Origin: Flavobacteriales bacterium UBA2104
Lineage (GTDB): Bacteria; Bacteroidota; Bacteroidia; Flavobacteriales_D; Crocinitomicaceae
Direction of reading: 5' to 3'
NCBI GenBank assembly: GCA_002331485.1
Contig: DCYS01000009.1
Span: 1 to 64,000, forward strand
Length of the DNA stretch: 64,000 bases
Made by a program: the position numbers and the translations under genes. A model generated the notes under the pieces. The model made no database searches and was not told the origin of the DNA. It saw only the letters and a list, made by a program, of their open reading frames with translations. Below, piece after piece: positions 62,945 to 64,000 of this stretch (position 1 is its first letter; the number at the start of each line of letters is the position of its first letter).

Positions 62945-64000
62945 TTAATTAAACTTCCGCTCTCTATGAAGTAATTCATAAAGTCGAAAGTTAATATAGT
63001 ACTTAGCTCTATGTACTTTATGCATCTGTAGTACCCCATCTTTTGCAAGCCTGTTTATATAGTTGGAAGCTGTAGGTCTTGATACCCCAAGTTCTTCCTC
63101 TAAAAATGAAATCTTTGTGTAAGGATGTTTGAATAAGTTATTGAGCAAATCCTGACTATAAAAAGAGTAGTTTTCTCTCAATTCAATCTTTATCTCTTGC
63201 ATGAGCGTCTTCATTTCTTTGATCATATCAATGGTCTGCAAAGAAGTCTTCTCAACAGCATCCAATATGAATAGTATCCAAGGCTCCCATTCATTATTGT
63301 CTCGTACACCCTGAAGTAATTTATAATAATCACTCTTGTTTTGAATTACATATCTACTTAGGTATAGAATAGGTAGGTCCAAAAGATCATTTAGGACCAA
63401 ATAAAGTATGTTTATTATACGTCCTGTTCTCCCATTACCATCATAAAATGGGTGAATGCTCTCAAACTGATGATGAATAATGGCCATTTTTATCAGTGGG
63501 TCTAGATCACTCAGTTCATAATCATTGATATAGGATTCTAGATTACTCATCAACTTTTTGATCTCCTCGGAATCCTGAGGAGGCGTGTAAATCACTTCCT
63601 TTGTTGACTCGTTTTTAAGATTAGTTCCTGGAACAGATCGAAAGCCTGCTTTATTCTTCTCCAGGGTTTGTTGTATAGCCACAATATCATTACTTGTGAG
63701 CATTTCTTTCTTCACTACTTTTTCAAAGCCCATCTTTAAAGCAGAAACGTAATTCTGGACCTCTTTAGCTGAAATGCTTTCAATATCTTTTAAGTCTAGT
63801 TGGGAGCGATACAATTCATCATGAGTGGTAATTATATTCTCAACCTCACTACTATCCTTTGCCTCTTGAAGTGATAACGTATTAATCAAAATCGCTTCAT
63901 TAGGCATTGTAGGTGCAATCCCTTTGAGCTCAGCAAGGGCACTCCGAGCAGCAGCAACCTTGCGCAGAACAGCTTTGCTTTCTACATCATCTTTCAGTGG
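62945..64000 (-). CDS. Fic-family AMP-transferase, cut at window edge
   Basis: A partial gene: the reading frame is open from the ATG at 63905-63907 back to base 64000, and the 31 extra codons (for example VLRKVAAARSALAELKG) match the usual Fic N-terminus, so the true start is beyond the window. The Fic motif HPFYDGNGRTGR lies at about 150-162 counted from the internal Met. The self-inhibition motif of class II Fic proteins, Ser-x-x-x-Glu-Asn (SSEVEN), is at about 19-24. A winged helix is near the C-terminus (ISFLEEELGVSRPTASNYI). Fic enzymes transfer AMP to targets. Target unknown. Confidence 0.88.
   Translation of the reverse strand, partial: PLKDDVESKAVLRKVAAARSALAELKGIAPTMPNEAILINTLSLQEAKDSSEVENIITTHDELYRSQLDLKDIESISAKEVQNYVSALKMGFEKVVKKEMLTSNDIVAIQQTLEKNKAGFRSVPGTNLKNESTKEVIYTPPQDSEEIKKLMSNLESYINDYELSDLDPLIKMAIIHHQFESIHPFYDGNGRTGRIINILYLVLNDLLDLPILYLSRYVIQNKSDYYKLLQGVRDNNEWEPWILFILDAVEKTSLQTIDMIKEMKTLMQEIKIELRENYSFYSQDLLNNLFKHPYTKISFLEEELGVSRPTASNYINRLAKDGVLQMHKVHRAKYYINFRLYELLHRERKFN

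Noticed and set aside
1..64000. CRISPR array or rRNA genes
   Set aside because: No spaced direct repeats and no rRNA-like sequence were seen.

Overview
The window comes from a member of the Bacteroidota, most likely Flavobacteriales-like. The signs are low GC, almost no Shine-Dalgarno sequences, Bacteroidota-type promoters (a -7 box TAnnTTTG, three times with a TTG about 17-19 bases upstream), a type IX secretion C-terminal sorting domain, a SusC-like TonB receptor with a carboxypeptidase-regulatory N-terminal domain, an HU-CCDC81/SPOR protein, Bacteroidota-style giant Rhs proteins, and two-heme SO2930-type and ASPIC/UnbV proteins. There is no rRNA and no CRISPR array; one tRNA gene is present.

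Region 1 (1-4.7 kb) is accessory DNA. It holds an SH3-domain lipoprotein, two unknown genes that start directly behind a terminator, a long palindrome between convergent genes, a small PD-(D/E)XK-like nuclease, a membrane-anchored AbiC-type phage abortive infection protein, a small membrane protein and a Pmp3 protein.

Region 2 (5-25 kb) is the most striking part. Eight genes lie on the minus strand with overlaps or gaps of at most 6 bases, behind one near-consensus promoter at 24859-24888 that abuts a 14-bp-arm inverted repeat. In order they are: a small secreted protein, a DNRLRE/SprB-repeat adhesin-like protein, a Skp/OmpH-like lipoprotein, a lipoprotein, a 2209-residue SpvB/TcB-like protein, a secreted protein, a 2936-residue DUF6443/Rhs protein, and a small AT-rich gene. 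The Rhs protein ends in an Rhs core followed by about 250 residues of unrecognised sequence, so the last gene is a good candidate for its immunity protein. I read this as a two-part (TcB/TcC-like) polymorphic toxin system with its own periplasmic chaperone.

Region 3 (25-31.2 kb) is a divergent pair of operons for a type II secretion/type IV pilus-like machine. The minus strand has a beta-barrel protein, a GspC/PilP-like protein and a fibronectin-like lipoprotein. The plus strand has a MORN-repeat protein, a GspK/PilX-like protein, two pseudopilins and GspF. ATPase, secretin and prepilin peptidase are not in the window.

Region 4 (31.2-34.4 kb) looks like an integrated element: a Cys/His-rich small protein, a MerR-like DNA-binding protein, a 48-residue ORF and a large serine recombinase whose 3' end runs 38 bases into a tRNA with anticodon CAT.

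Region 5 (34.5-64 kb) is mostly core genome. It holds a PpiD-like foldase, a CNNM/CBS protein, purD, tryptophan 2,3-dioxygenase, an M23 peptidase, a DAO-type flavoprotein, a bacilliredoxin, dprA, a TonB receptor, kdsB, an HU-SPOR protein, a C1 peptidase, an endonuclease/phosphatase lipoprotein, a GT39-type glycosyltransferase, a UbiA-like protein, gcvP, the pxpABC 5-oxoprolinase operon, a diheme cytochrome, a type IX-secreted FG-GAP/ASPIC protein, and a Fic AMP-transferase that runs off the right edge.
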